A stretch of DNA of 7,998 nt from Coriobacteriales bacterium. GTDB taxonomy: Bacteria; Actinomycetota; Coriobacteriia; Coriobacteriales; UBA8131. A program made the translations under genes and the position numbers. The notes below the pieces were generated by a model that saw only the letters and a list, made by a program, of their open reading frames with translations, made no database searches and was not told the DNA's origin. Positions 1 to 5,263 of this stretch are shown here, piece by piece. The first letter of the stretch is position 1. Each line of letters opens with the position of its first letter. The stretch is taken from positions 1-7,998 of the forward strand of contig JAITTM010000070.1 in the NCBI GenBank assembly GCA_031286975.1, written 5' to 3'.

Positions 1-1
1 C

Positions 2-778
2 GTGCTCTTCGACGCACTCAAGGACGCTTCGAGCCTCAAGCCGGAGTACATCGACGGCGTGGATATGCTCATCGTACGCGAGCTCACGGGTGGTCTTTAC
101 TTTGGTAGACGCGACCGTCTTTTTGACCAAGCAGGCGCAGGCGTGGGCGGCGCTGTGGGCCAAAGAGCTTTTGACACCCTTGAGTACGCGGAATACGAGA
201 TTGAGCGCATTGTGCGCCAGGCCTTTGATATCGCCCGCAAGCGGCGTGGGCGCGTGCACTCCGTTGACAAGGCCAACGTGCTCGAGAGTTCACGCCTTTG
301 GCGCGAGGTCACGCACCGCGTGGCCGCTGAGTACCCCGATGTCGAGCTCCTCGACATCCTGGTTGACAACTGCGCCATGCAGCTCATCAGGACGCCCTCC
401 CAGTTCGACGTACTGGTGACCGAGAATATGTTCGGCGACATCCTCAGCGACGAGGCCTCCATGCTCACCGGCTCACTGGGTATGCTCGCCAGCGCCAGTC
501 TGGGAGAGGGCACCGCGCTCTATGAGCCCAGTCACGGCAGCGCGCCTGACATCGCGGGACGCGGCATCGCCAACCCCCTGGCGCAGATACTCAGCGTCGA
601 GCTCATGTTGCGCTACAGCTTTGACCAGCACGCGGCGGCCGATGCCCTGGCGCAAGCCGTCAATGCTGTACTCGACGCGGGCTGGCGCACCAACGACATC
701 GCCAACAGTGCTACGGCTGCGGATAAGATCGTCGGCACTGCCCGCATGGGCGATCTCGTGGTTGAGCAGCTCAGCTAA
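2..778 (+). CDS. leuB: 3-isopropylmalate dehydrogenase, C-terminal part (5' end outside window)
   Basis: LeuB oxidises and decarboxylates 3-isopropylmalate with NAD+ in leucine synthesis, in the cytoplasm. The 258 visible residues cover the part of the family that carries the active site. They include [11 protein letters not shown] at residues 25-35 of the fragment, SVDKANVL at 87-94, VDNCAMQL at 121-128, FGDILSDE at 144-151 and [12 protein letters not shown] at 175-186 (the cofactor-binding stretch). The three metal/substrate aspartates correspond to D122, D146 and D150. The family is usually about 355-365 residues, so roughly 100 N-terminal residues lie left of the window; the GTG at position 2 is an internal Val, not a start. 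The C-terminus is intact and ends at TAA 776-778. The neighbouring leu genes are presumably upstream. The conserved ELTGGLYFG and SVDKANVL forms favour LeuB over isocitrate or tartrate dehydrogenase relatives. Confidence 0.95.
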   Translation: MLFDALKDASSLKPEYIDGVDMLIVRELTGGLYFGRRDRLFDQAGAGVGGAVGQRAFDTLEYAEYEIERIVRQAFDIARKRRGRVHSVDKANVLESSRLWREVTHRVAAEYPDVELLDILVDNCAMQLIRTPSQFDVLVTENMFGDILSDEASMLTGSLGMLASASLGEGTALYEPSHGSAPDIAGRGIANPLAQILSVELMLRYSFDQHAAADALAQAVNAVLDAGWRTNDIANSATAADKIVGTARMGDLVVEQLS

Positions 779-783
779 AAACC

Positions 784-792
784 TGTTACAAT
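784..792 (+). promoter_or_regulatory. candidate extended -10 promoter for the symporter gene
   Basis: TGTTACAAT reads as a TGn extension followed by the -10 hexamer TACAAT (787-792), lying just after the leuB stop. A weak TTGAGC at 762-767 could serve as -35, but the spacing is 19 bases. Transcription would begin near 799, leaving a leader of about 75 bases before the ATG at 874. Inferred from sequence only. Confidence 0.45.
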
Positions 793-821
793 ACCTCCCA
801 CTACGCATCCGGCGTACTTCG

Positions 822-844
822 ACCGCGCGCCTCCATCGCGCGGT
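822..844 (+). promoter_or_regulatory. GC-rich leader hairpin upstream of the symporter gene
   Basis: ACCGCGCG (822-829) and CGCGCGGT (837-844) form a perfect 8-bp stem closed by the 7-base loop CCTCCAT. It lies downstream of the candidate promoter at 784-792 and 29 bases before the ATG at 874. No U-run follows, so a standard intrinsic terminator is unlikely. It may be a leader structure or a termination/processing element after leuB; function unknown. Confidence 0.4.
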
Positions 845-873
845 ACCGCAGACGGGTGTCAAAAGGAATCACT

Positions 874-2406
874 ATGTTCCTCAAGATCCTCATGATGGTG
901 TTCTTCTTCGTGGTCACCATTGCCATCGGCTTCATGACCCGCAAAAGCGCCACCAATGTTGACGGCTTCGTGCTCGGTGGACGCAAGGTCGGGCCTTGGC
1001 TCACGGCCTTCGCCTATGGCACCTCGTACTTCTCCGCGGTCGTATTCATCGGCTATGCCGGTCAGTTTGGCTGGAAGTACGGCATGGCCGCCCTCTGGAT
1101 CGGTCTGGGCAACGCCTTTATCGGCAGCCTGCTCGCTTGGTATGTGCTGGGTGCTCGCACCCGTGCCATGACGCACCATCTGGGCTCGCAGACCATGCCG
1201 GAGTTCTTTGGTGCGCGCTTTGGGAGCAAGGCCTTACGCATCGCCGCCGCAGCTATCATATTCGTCTTCCTTATCCCCTATACGGCCAGTGTCTACAACG
1301 GGCTCTCGCGGCTGTTCGACATGGCGTTTGGCATCCCCTTTGAGTGGGCGATCATCGTCATGGCGCTGCTCACCTGCATCTATGTGGTGCTGGGCGGCTA
1401 CATGGCAACGGCCGTCAACGACTTTGTGCAGGGCTGCATCATGCTCGGGGGCATCATCGCGGTCATTGCCGCCGTCCTGCTTGGGCACGGCGGTTTTACC
1501 GAGGCGGTCATCACCCTCTCGCAAATACCCAACGACACCGCGGGCACCGAGGGCATGCAGGGTGCCTTTACCTCCCTGTTTGGCCCCGATCTCATCAACC
1601 TTGCGGGCGTCATTGTGCTCACGTCGCTGGGCACCTGGGGTCTGCCACAGATGGTGCAGAAATTCTATGCCATAAAGAGCACTGCCAACATCAAGAGGGG
1701 TGCCATCATCTCGACCGCTTTTGCGCTCATCGTGGCGGGCGGGAGTTACTTTTTGGGTGGTTTTGGACGCCTGGTCGCCAACGACGTGCCACTCACCGCC
1801 GCGGGCACCCCTGTGTTCGATGCTGTGGTGCCCACCTTGCTCTCAAACATACCCGATCTTCTCATCGGCCTTACCATCGTGCTGGTGCTCAGCGCCTCGA
1901 TGTCCACCTTAAGCTCGCTGGTACTCACCTCAAGCTCCACACTCACGCTCGACTTTATCAAAGGGAATTTTGTGAAGAAGATGACGGAGAAGACCCAGCT
2001 TGTCTCGATCCGGCTGCTCATCGTGGTGTTCGTGATCATCTCCGCGGCGATCGCGCTTATCCAATACAGCTCGTCAGTGACTTTCATCGCGCAGCTTATG
2101 TCCATCAGCTGGGGCGCTTTGGCGGGCTCCTTTCTGGCGCCCTTCCTCTATGGGCTCTATTGGAAGCGCACCACCACCGCAAGCGTCTGGGCCTGCTTCA
2201 TCTTCGCGCTGGTGCTGGTCTGCTCGAACATGGCGTTCGGTTTCATCAACTCGCCCATCAACGCCGGAGCTCTGGCGATGGTCGGCGGGCTGGTGATCGT
2301 GCCTTTGGTGAGCCTTATCACGCCCCGACCCGATAAGCAGGAGATAGACAGCCTCTTTGCGGATTCGTATCGCAATCTGCATGACACGCAGATCGATTCG
2401 GAGTAG
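874..2406 (+). CDS. sodium:solute symporter (SSS family, substrate unknown)
   Basis: A 510-residue integral membrane transporter, expected to couple Na+ entry to uptake of a small solute. It is highly hydrophobic throughout, with a length suiting the roughly 13-helix SSS fold. Landmarks are FVLGGRKVGPW at residues 32-42, the family-typical VNDFVQG at 181-187, and SASMSTLSS at 340-348; S344/T345 align with the Na+-binding Ser/Thr of PutP. The PutP Na+-site aspartate (GASDMSG context) is replaced by Tyr in GTSYFSA (49-55), as in PanF-type members, so proline is not a safe substrate guess. The C-terminus is a short charged tail after about residue 485. I chose ATG 874 because AAAGGA (862-867) sits 6 bases upstream; an in-frame GTG at 856 would add six residues but has no better ribosome site. 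It follows leuB by 95 bases and probably has its own promoter. Confidence 0.9.
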   Translation: MFLKILMMVFFFVVTIAIGFMTRKSATNVDGFVLGGRKVGPWLTAFAYGTSYFSAVVFIGYAGQFGWKYGMAALWIGLGNAFIGSLLAWYVLGARTRAMTHHLGSQTMPEFFGARFGSKALRIAAAAIIFVFLIPYTASVYNGLSRLFDMAFGIPFEWAIIVMALLTCIYVVLGGYMATAVNDFVQGCIMLGGIIAVIAAVLLGHGGFTEAVITLSQIPNDTAGTEGMQGAFTSLFGPDLINLAGVIVLTSLGTWGLPQMVQKFYAIKSTANIKRGAIISTAFALIVAGGSYFLGGFGRLVANDVPLTAAGTPVFDAVVPTLLSNIPDLLIGLTIVLVLSASMSTLSSLVLTSSSTLTLDFIKGNFVKKMTEKTQLVSIRLLIVVFVIISAAIALIQYSSSVTFIAQLMSISWGALAGSFLAPFLYGLYWKRTTTASVWACFIFALVLVCSNMAFGFINSPINAGALAMVGGLVIVPLVSLITPRPDKQEIDSLFADSYRNLHDTQIDSE

Positions 2407-2468
2407 TATCCTGTGTATGTGCAAGCGTACGTGCAGAGTACCCGCGAAAAACCAGAAAGAGGTAAACC

Positions 2469-2624
2469 ATGAAGTATGTCTGCTCGGTTTGCGGCTATAC
2501 CTATGATCCGGAGGTGGGGGATGCCAGCCTCGACATCGCTCCCGGAACCGCGTGGGAGGATATCTCCGACAGCTTTATCTGCCCCGTTTGCGGTGTTGAC
2601 GCAAGCCAGTTCGACCCTGAATAG
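2469..2624 (+). CDS. rubredoxin
   Basis: A 51-residue small iron protein that carries single electrons in the cytoplasm, typically in anaerobes. It has the two rubredoxin knuckles: CSVCGYTYDPEVGD at residues 5-18 and CPVCG at 38-42. The four Fe-binding cysteines are C5, C8, C38 and C41. The APGTAWEDI stretch (24-32) matches the usual IAPGT-FEDL segment. Length is normal for a single-domain rubredoxin. The ATG at 2469 is supported by AAGAGGT (2456-2462), 6 bases upstream. No clear promoter is seen in the 62 bases after the symporter stop, so read-through from that gene is possible. The reductase and redox partner are not in the window; partners such as rubrerythrin or flavoproteins are known for the family but not shown here. 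Confidence 0.95.
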   Translation: MKYVCSVCGYTYDPEVGDASLDIAPGTAWEDISDSFICPVCGVDASQFDPE

Positions 2625-2671
2625 GCGCCGACTGATGCAAGGTGACCTTGGTTTCTCCGCAAAAGGCCTGC

Positions 2672-2698
2672 AAACCGCCAAAGACCTCGGCGCGGTTT
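2672..2698 (+). terminator. weak terminator-like hairpin after rubredoxin
   Basis: AAACCGC (2672-2678) pairs with GCGGTTT (2692-2698) around a 13-base loop. Only the three T residues inside the stem follow it, so it is a poor intrinsic terminator. It could instead lie in the leader of the DUF554 gene. Confidence 0.3.
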
Positions 2699-2717
2699 AC
2701 CGCCCCACAGAGTTGAG

Positions 2718-3557
2718 TTGTACGGCTTGAGCGGGGTTCTTCTCAACATCGTCACCGTCATCCTCGGCACGGCCATCGGCACGACCCTTGGCAGGCACAT
2801 CCCCGAGCGCTTCAGGCAGATAGCCTTTTTTGCCATCGGCTCGGCAACCATCGCCTTTGGTGCCATCATGGCCGTCAACGGCTTCAATGAGCTCGCCGCA
2901 AGCAAGGTGGGCTCACTCGCTGCTCTGGTGTTGGTGGCCTCGCTGATAGCTGGAGCTCTGATAGGCGAGCTTCTCCGCATCGAGCAGCGCCTGGAGAGCC
3001 TTGGCGGGCGGCTCCAAATGTTGCTGCGCAGAACAGCCAAGCAGAAGCCCCGCGTGGCGCATCACGGCTCCACGGGCAAACCCCAGACCCCCACCACCCC
3101 CACCATCCCCGCAGAGCAAGGCGGCGGGGAGTCCTCGCCTGCGCAGCAGACAGCCGCCCCCTCCACCTTTGCCAACGGCTTCATGACCGCGTCCATCTTC
3201 TTCTGCGTGGGTGCCATGACGGTGATGGGCTCCATCCAGGCGGGTTTGGGCGACCCCTCGACCCTCTATCTCAAATCCATGCTCGACGGCATCTCAGCCA
3301 TCGCGCTCTCAACGGCTCTTGGCATCGGCGTGGGCTTCTCCGCGCTTGCCGTACTGGTCATCCAGGGTGGCATCGCGCTGCTGTCCTCGGTTGCGGGCGG
3401 CTTCTTTACCCCCGCCATCCTCGCGTCCATCAGCGCCGTGGGCGGTGCCATGCTCATCGCGCTGGGCATCGACATCCTCGGCATCAAGAAACTCCGCGTG
3501 GGCAATATGCTCCCTGCCCTCCTGTGTGCCATCCTGCTCGGCTATCTGCTGGGCTAG
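2718..3557 (+). CDS. DUF554 (YqgA/YdfK-type) membrane protein with expanded central loop
   Basis: A 279-residue membrane protein of the DUF554 family, whose function is not established. The N-terminal half has hydrophobic segments at about residues 5-24, 34-54 and 65-86. The C-terminal half begins with the characteristic stretch FANGFMTASIFFCVGAMTVM (151-170). It continues with GSIQAGLGD (171-179), KSMLDGISAIALSTALGIGV (186-205) and LGIKKLRVGNMLPAL (254-268). Between the halves, residues about 104-150 form a basic then Pro/Thr/Gln/Ser-rich linker (QTPTTPTIPAEQ at 123-134), longer than I expect for the family (commonly about 230-245 residues in total). The start is uncertain: TTG 2718 has only a weak AGAG-like site, TTG 2727 fits the usual short N-terminus equally well, and no ATG or GTG is available in frame. 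It starts 93 bases after rubredoxin, same strand. Confidence 0.88.
   Translation: MYGLSGVLLNIVTVILGTAIGTTLGRHIPERFRQIAFFAIGSATIAFGAIMAVNGFNELAASKVGSLAALVLVASLIAGALIGELLRIEQRLESLGGRLQMLLRRTAKQKPRVAHHGSTGKPQTPTTPTIPAEQGGGESSPAQQTAAPSTFANGFMTASIFFCVGAMTVMGSIQAGLGDPSTLYLKSMLDGISAIALSTALGIGVGFSALAVLVIQGGIALLSSVAGGFFTPAILASISAVGGAMLIALGIDILGIKKLRVGNMLPALLCAILLGYLLG
3081..3110 (-). repeat. G-quadruplex-type tract / short tandem repeat inside the DUF554 gene
   Basis: The plus strand has four C-runs of 4, 5, 5 and 4 (3081-3084, 3088-3092, 3097-3101, 3107-3110) separated by 3-5 bases. The minus strand is therefore four G-runs of at least four with short loops, a textbook intramolecular quadruplex pattern. 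The core is a 9-mer CCCCCACCA repeated twice in tandem (3088-3105). It encodes the TPTTPTI part of the protein linker. Confidence 0.6.
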
Positions 3558-3568
3558 CGGAACCTGCG

Positions 3569-3632
3569 GATAAGGGCGGAGCTCAAGGAGCTTTAACCCC
3601 GGCCTTCTCCGCGGCTTATCGCCCTTGCTTTT
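3569..3632 (+). terminator. terminator-like hairpin after DUF554
   Basis: GATAAG (3569-3574) and GCGGAG (3576-3581) pair with CTCCGC (3607-3612) and CTTATC (3615-3620), giving 12 pairs with a small internal loop. An alternative stem is AAGGGCG (3572-3578) with CGCCCTT (3620-3626). A T-rich GCTTTTGC follows. It starts 12 bases after the DUF554 stop and ends where the next promoter begins. Confidence 0.5.
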
Positions 3633-3640
3633 GCTATGCT
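3632..3640 (+). promoter_or_regulatory. candidate extended -10 promoter for DUF1905 gene
   Basis: TGCTATGCT contains TGn followed by TATGCT (3635-3640). No convincing -35 hexamer is present 16-18 bases upstream, where the preceding terminator-like stem lies. Transcription would start near 3647, about 43 bases before the ATG. Confidence 0.5.
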
Positions 3641-3689
3641 CGGTGTGGCAGCATTAAGCGAATGCAGGAGCTGACGGTGGAGGTCATGT

Positions 3690-3977
3690 ATGAATGCAAG
3701 AACCTACGAATACGACGCGGTTATCCGCGTGTCCGACGCTCCGGGCGGGGCGTATGTGCCGTTTCCTTTTGACATACGCGCCACGTTTGGCAAGGGGCGC
3801 GTCAAGGTTCACGCCACCTTTGACGGCGAGCCCTATGATGGAAGCATCGTCAACATGGGTGCCAAGAATGCGGATGGCTCGGTGTGCTACATAATCGGCA
3901 TACGCCGCGACATTCGCGCCAAAATCGGCAAACAGCCGGGTGATACGGTCAAAGTGACGATTACGGAGCAGGGGTAG
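3690..3977 (+). CDS. DUF1905 domain protein
   Basis: A 95-residue soluble protein consisting of a single DUF1905 domain, a small beta-rich family of unknown function. Family features seen are GGAYVPFPFDI at residues 19-29, FGKGRVKVHATFDGEPYDGS at 33-52 and the C-terminal IRAKIGKQPGDTVKV (75-89). The lone domain is complete; in other bacteria it can be fused to a YdeI-like (OmdA) segment, absent here. ATG 3690 follows a strong GGAGG (3679-3683) at 6-base spacing; the ATG at 3686 is in another frame. The gene appears monocistronic: it has its own promoter (3632-3640) and is followed 20 bases after its stop by a long hairpin with a T-run. Confidence 0.88.
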   Translation: MNARTYEYDAVIRVSDAPGGAYVPFPFDIRATFGKGRVKVHATFDGEPYDGSIVNMGAKNADGSVCYIIGIRRDIRAKIGKQPGDTVKVTITEQG

Positions 3978-3992
3978 CACATGGTCACAGAG

Positions 3993-4010
3993 GTGAGACA
4001 AGTGAGACAA
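3993..4010 (+). repeat. tandem repeat GTGAGACAA x2
   Basis: The 9-mer GTGAGACAA occurs twice head to tail (3993-4001 and 4002-4010). The second copy, plus part of the first, forms the left arm of the large palindrome that follows. Confidence 0.8.
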
Positions 4011-4040
4011 GGGGACGTTTCTCTTGTCTCACTTGTTTTC
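3998..4040 (+). terminator. long palindrome with T-run between convergent genes
   Basis: ACAAGTGAGACAAG (3998-4011) pairs perfectly with CTTGTCTCACTTGT (4023-4036), a 14-bp stem with the 11-base loop GGGACGTTTCT. TTTT (4036-4039) follows at the end of the right arm. It lies between the DUF1905 stop (3977) and the stop of the convergent DUF3791 gene (4100), so it can act as an intrinsic terminator for the plus-strand gene. There is no A-run on the left side to make it a good terminator for the minus strand. The form also resembles dispersed palindromic repeats (REP/MITE-like); which it is cannot be told from one copy. Confidence 0.65.
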
Positions 4041-4099
4041 AGTAACTCATCTCGCAGAGCTCATGCGGAGCGATATCCTGCCCATACTGCAACCTCACC

Positions 4100-4333
4100 T
4101 CAATGGGTCAATCTCGAGAAAGCCGGATCATAAACAAAGCCGGTTTCAATATAGTGGTCAATGTCAAAGACCATGTGATCTGGAGACTCTATGTGATAGA
4201 GAAAGTAGTTGCCGATCACCAATTTAGACAAATCGTACTTTCTAAACAGCTCTGAGACCTCATAGCCGCTCAAGCCTTTTTTATGGCGATAATATTCAAT
4301 TGCAAAGGCGAGGAACTTATTTTCTGGGCTCAT
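4100..4333 (-). CDS. DUF3791 protein
   Basis: A 77-residue soluble protein recognised as DUF3791. Features are FLAFAIEYYRHKKGLSGYEV at residues 7-26, LFRKYDL (29-35) and the DIDHYIE stretch (57-63). From memory of the family, DUF3791 genes often lie beside DUF3990 (an ADP-ribosyltransferase-like family) in possible toxin-antitoxin-like modules; no DUF3990 gene is in this window. Its start ATG (minus strand 4333) overlaps the TGA of the 82-residue gene upstream as ATGA, and AGGAG lies 5 bases before it, so the two are probably translated together. Hand counts of 24/60 GC at 4201-4260 and 26/60 at 4301-4360, against 41/60 at 3421-3480 in the DUF554 gene, suggest acquisition from elsewhere. Molecular function unknown. 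Confidence 0.8.
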   Translation of the reverse strand: MSPENKFLAFAIEYYRHKKGLSGYEVSELFRKYDLSKLVIGNYFLYHIESPDHMVFDIDHYIETGFVYDPAFSRLTH

Positions 4334-4578
4334 GATTGCTCCTCTGGGATATCAAAGTTTCCAGTCTCTATCTCATCATTATACATCTGCGCTAGGGTAG
4401 CAGGGCTAAGGTGCCACAGGGCTGTCTCTTGATTGCTGAGAATCGCAAAGACCTTGGATGCGTAGAATTTCTCTAACTCATCTGCATAGGCATCATCGGT
4501 AACACCTAGTTCAGTGAGTGTTGAAGTTACCATGTGATATTTTGCGTTGCCTAGCTGCTTAAACACATCACATATCAT
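4330..4578 (-). CDS. small hypothetical protein coupled to DUF3791
   Basis: An 82-residue, acidic, soluble protein that I do not recognise with confidence. The central and C-terminal part has the pattern YASKVFAILSNQETALWHLS (residues 39-58), then LAQMYNDEIETGNFDIPEE (62-80). This looks like small proteins I recall beside DUF3791 genes, but no function is established. The N-terminal 30 residues look less ordered. It begins 3 bases after the stop of the flavin protein upstream and overlaps the next gene by 4 bases, so it is the middle gene of a three-gene operon. No good ribosome site precedes ATG 4578, consistent with re-initiation after the upstream stop; Met16 is an alternative start but also has no ribosome site. 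Base composition is low in GC like its DUF3791 partner. The gene is supported by operon packing and continuous frame. Confidence 0.72.
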   Translation of the reverse strand: MICDVFKQLGNAKYHMVTSTLTELGVTDDAYADELEKFYASKVFAILSNQETALWHLSPATLAQMYNDEIETGNFDIPEEQS

Positions 4579-4581
4579 CGC

Positions 4582-5016
4582 TTACATGCTGATGCAGGGC
4601 GCTACTGCAAAATCCTCCGAGTTAAAGTTGCTGTAATAGCGGCCGCTTGTTGCGGTGAAACGCAAGACGCAGTAGTCGGGGTCAGTCACTCCTTTGTGGT
4701 AGTACTGCACATCGGTGACCCTCCAGATGCTTTGCTTGCTGACGGCATCCTCCAAAACCTCCATCGTGCCTTTGAGCATTGCTCCCTTAAAGAAGCGTTT
4801 ATCACAAACATACATACAGGCTTTGGGGTTTTGCCGATAGTGAGCCACACGTAGCGAGGACGTATTGGTTGAGAAATAAAATACCTTGAGCCCCTCACGC
4901 CTGCGCGGAGAAAACATGGCCTTTGTGTGAGGAAAACCGTCGCTGTCCACCGAACCGATAAAGACTATCTTTTGCCTGTCGATCAGATTGCCGATCGTCT
5001 TGTTGGCATCTTTCAT
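4582..5016 (-). CDS. pyridoxamine 5'-phosphate oxidase family flavin protein
   Basis: A 144-residue protein of the split-barrel flavin-binding fold, similar in type to the small PNPOx-like/general-stress proteins rather than to true PdxH. It most likely binds FMN (or F420) in the cytoplasm; its substrate is unknown. Features are VFIGSVDSDGFPHTKAM at residues 18-34 (first barrel strands), FSTNTSSLRV at 48-57, NPKACMYV (63-70) and MLKGTMEVLED (80-90). The C-terminal part has YYHKGVTDPDYCVLRFTA (105-122) and GRYYSNF (125-131). The ATG at minus-strand 5016 is supported by GGGGGAGG ending 5 bases upstream. It is the first gene of the minus-strand operon and is served by a good promoter at 5129-5101. 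Why a flavin protein should precede the 82-residue and DUF3791 genes is not clear. Confidence 0.85.
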   Translation of the reverse strand: MKDANKTIGNLIDRQKIVFIGSVDSDGFPHTKAMFSPRRREGLKVFYFSTNTSSLRVAHYRQNPKACMYVCDKRFFKGAMLKGTMEVLEDAVSKQSIWRVTDVQYYHKGVTDPDYCVLRFTATSGRYYSNFNSEDFAVAPCISM

Positions 5017-5100
5017 GACTGCCTCCCCCTGCCGCCTTAAGGTTATCGATTGCTCTCGCCACCACGCTATTGCGCACGAGGTAAACGTTCGCGCCCCTCC

Positions 5101-5129
5101 ACAATACCCACAGGAGCATTGTCAGTCAA
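5101..5129 (-). promoter_or_regulatory. sigma-70-type promoter for the minus-strand operon
   Basis: Read on the minus strand, TTGACT (5129-5124) and TATTGT (5106-5101) are separated by exactly 17 bases. Transcription would begin near 5094, about 78 bases before the ATG at 5016. This is the best-formed -35/-10 pair in the window. Confidence 0.6.
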
Positions 5130-5193
5130 TCGTCCCTACCAGGTCTCTATCAGTTCCTGCCAGGTTCCCACCAAACAGCCCTCTTCATCTCGC

Positions 5194-5224
5194 CTGTCAG
5201 TCGGCAGGGATAATCAAGTATAAT
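5194..5224 (+). promoter_or_regulatory. promoter for the DUF4003-VanZ pair
   Basis: A consensus TATAAT (5219-5224) lies 39 bases before the DUF4003 ATG. The best -35 is CTGTCA (5194-5199), a 4/6 match at a long spacing of 19. Transcription should start near 5231 and the leader carries AGGAGGT at 5248-5254. The 247-base gap 5017-5263 otherwise holds only the divergent promoter at 5101-5129; I see no gene in it. Confidence 0.6.
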
Positions 5225-5263
5225 TCGAGTGCATAAGCCCGATAAACAGGAGGTGTCGCTCAC

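Noticed and set aside
1344..2336. Long plus-strand reading frame (330 residues) inside the symporter gene
   Set aside because: It is rich in His, Arg and Gly with no family resemblance and lies wholly inside the symporter in another frame; it is a shadow of GC-rich codon bias.
2501..3040. Minus-strand reading frame of 179 residues across rubredoxin and DUF554
   Set aside because: It crosses two well supported plus-strand genes and the composition (Ser, Arg, Met, Pro) is that of an antisense frame.
4895..5119. Minus-strand reading frame of 74 residues beginning upstream of the flavin protein
   Set aside because: Its start lies at or before the likely transcription start and its second half is in another frame of the flavin protein gene; no family resemblance.
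5137..5166. Two CCAGGT copies in the divergent promoter gap
   Set aside because: The 6-base unit is short and expected by chance; it does not line up with promoter elements.
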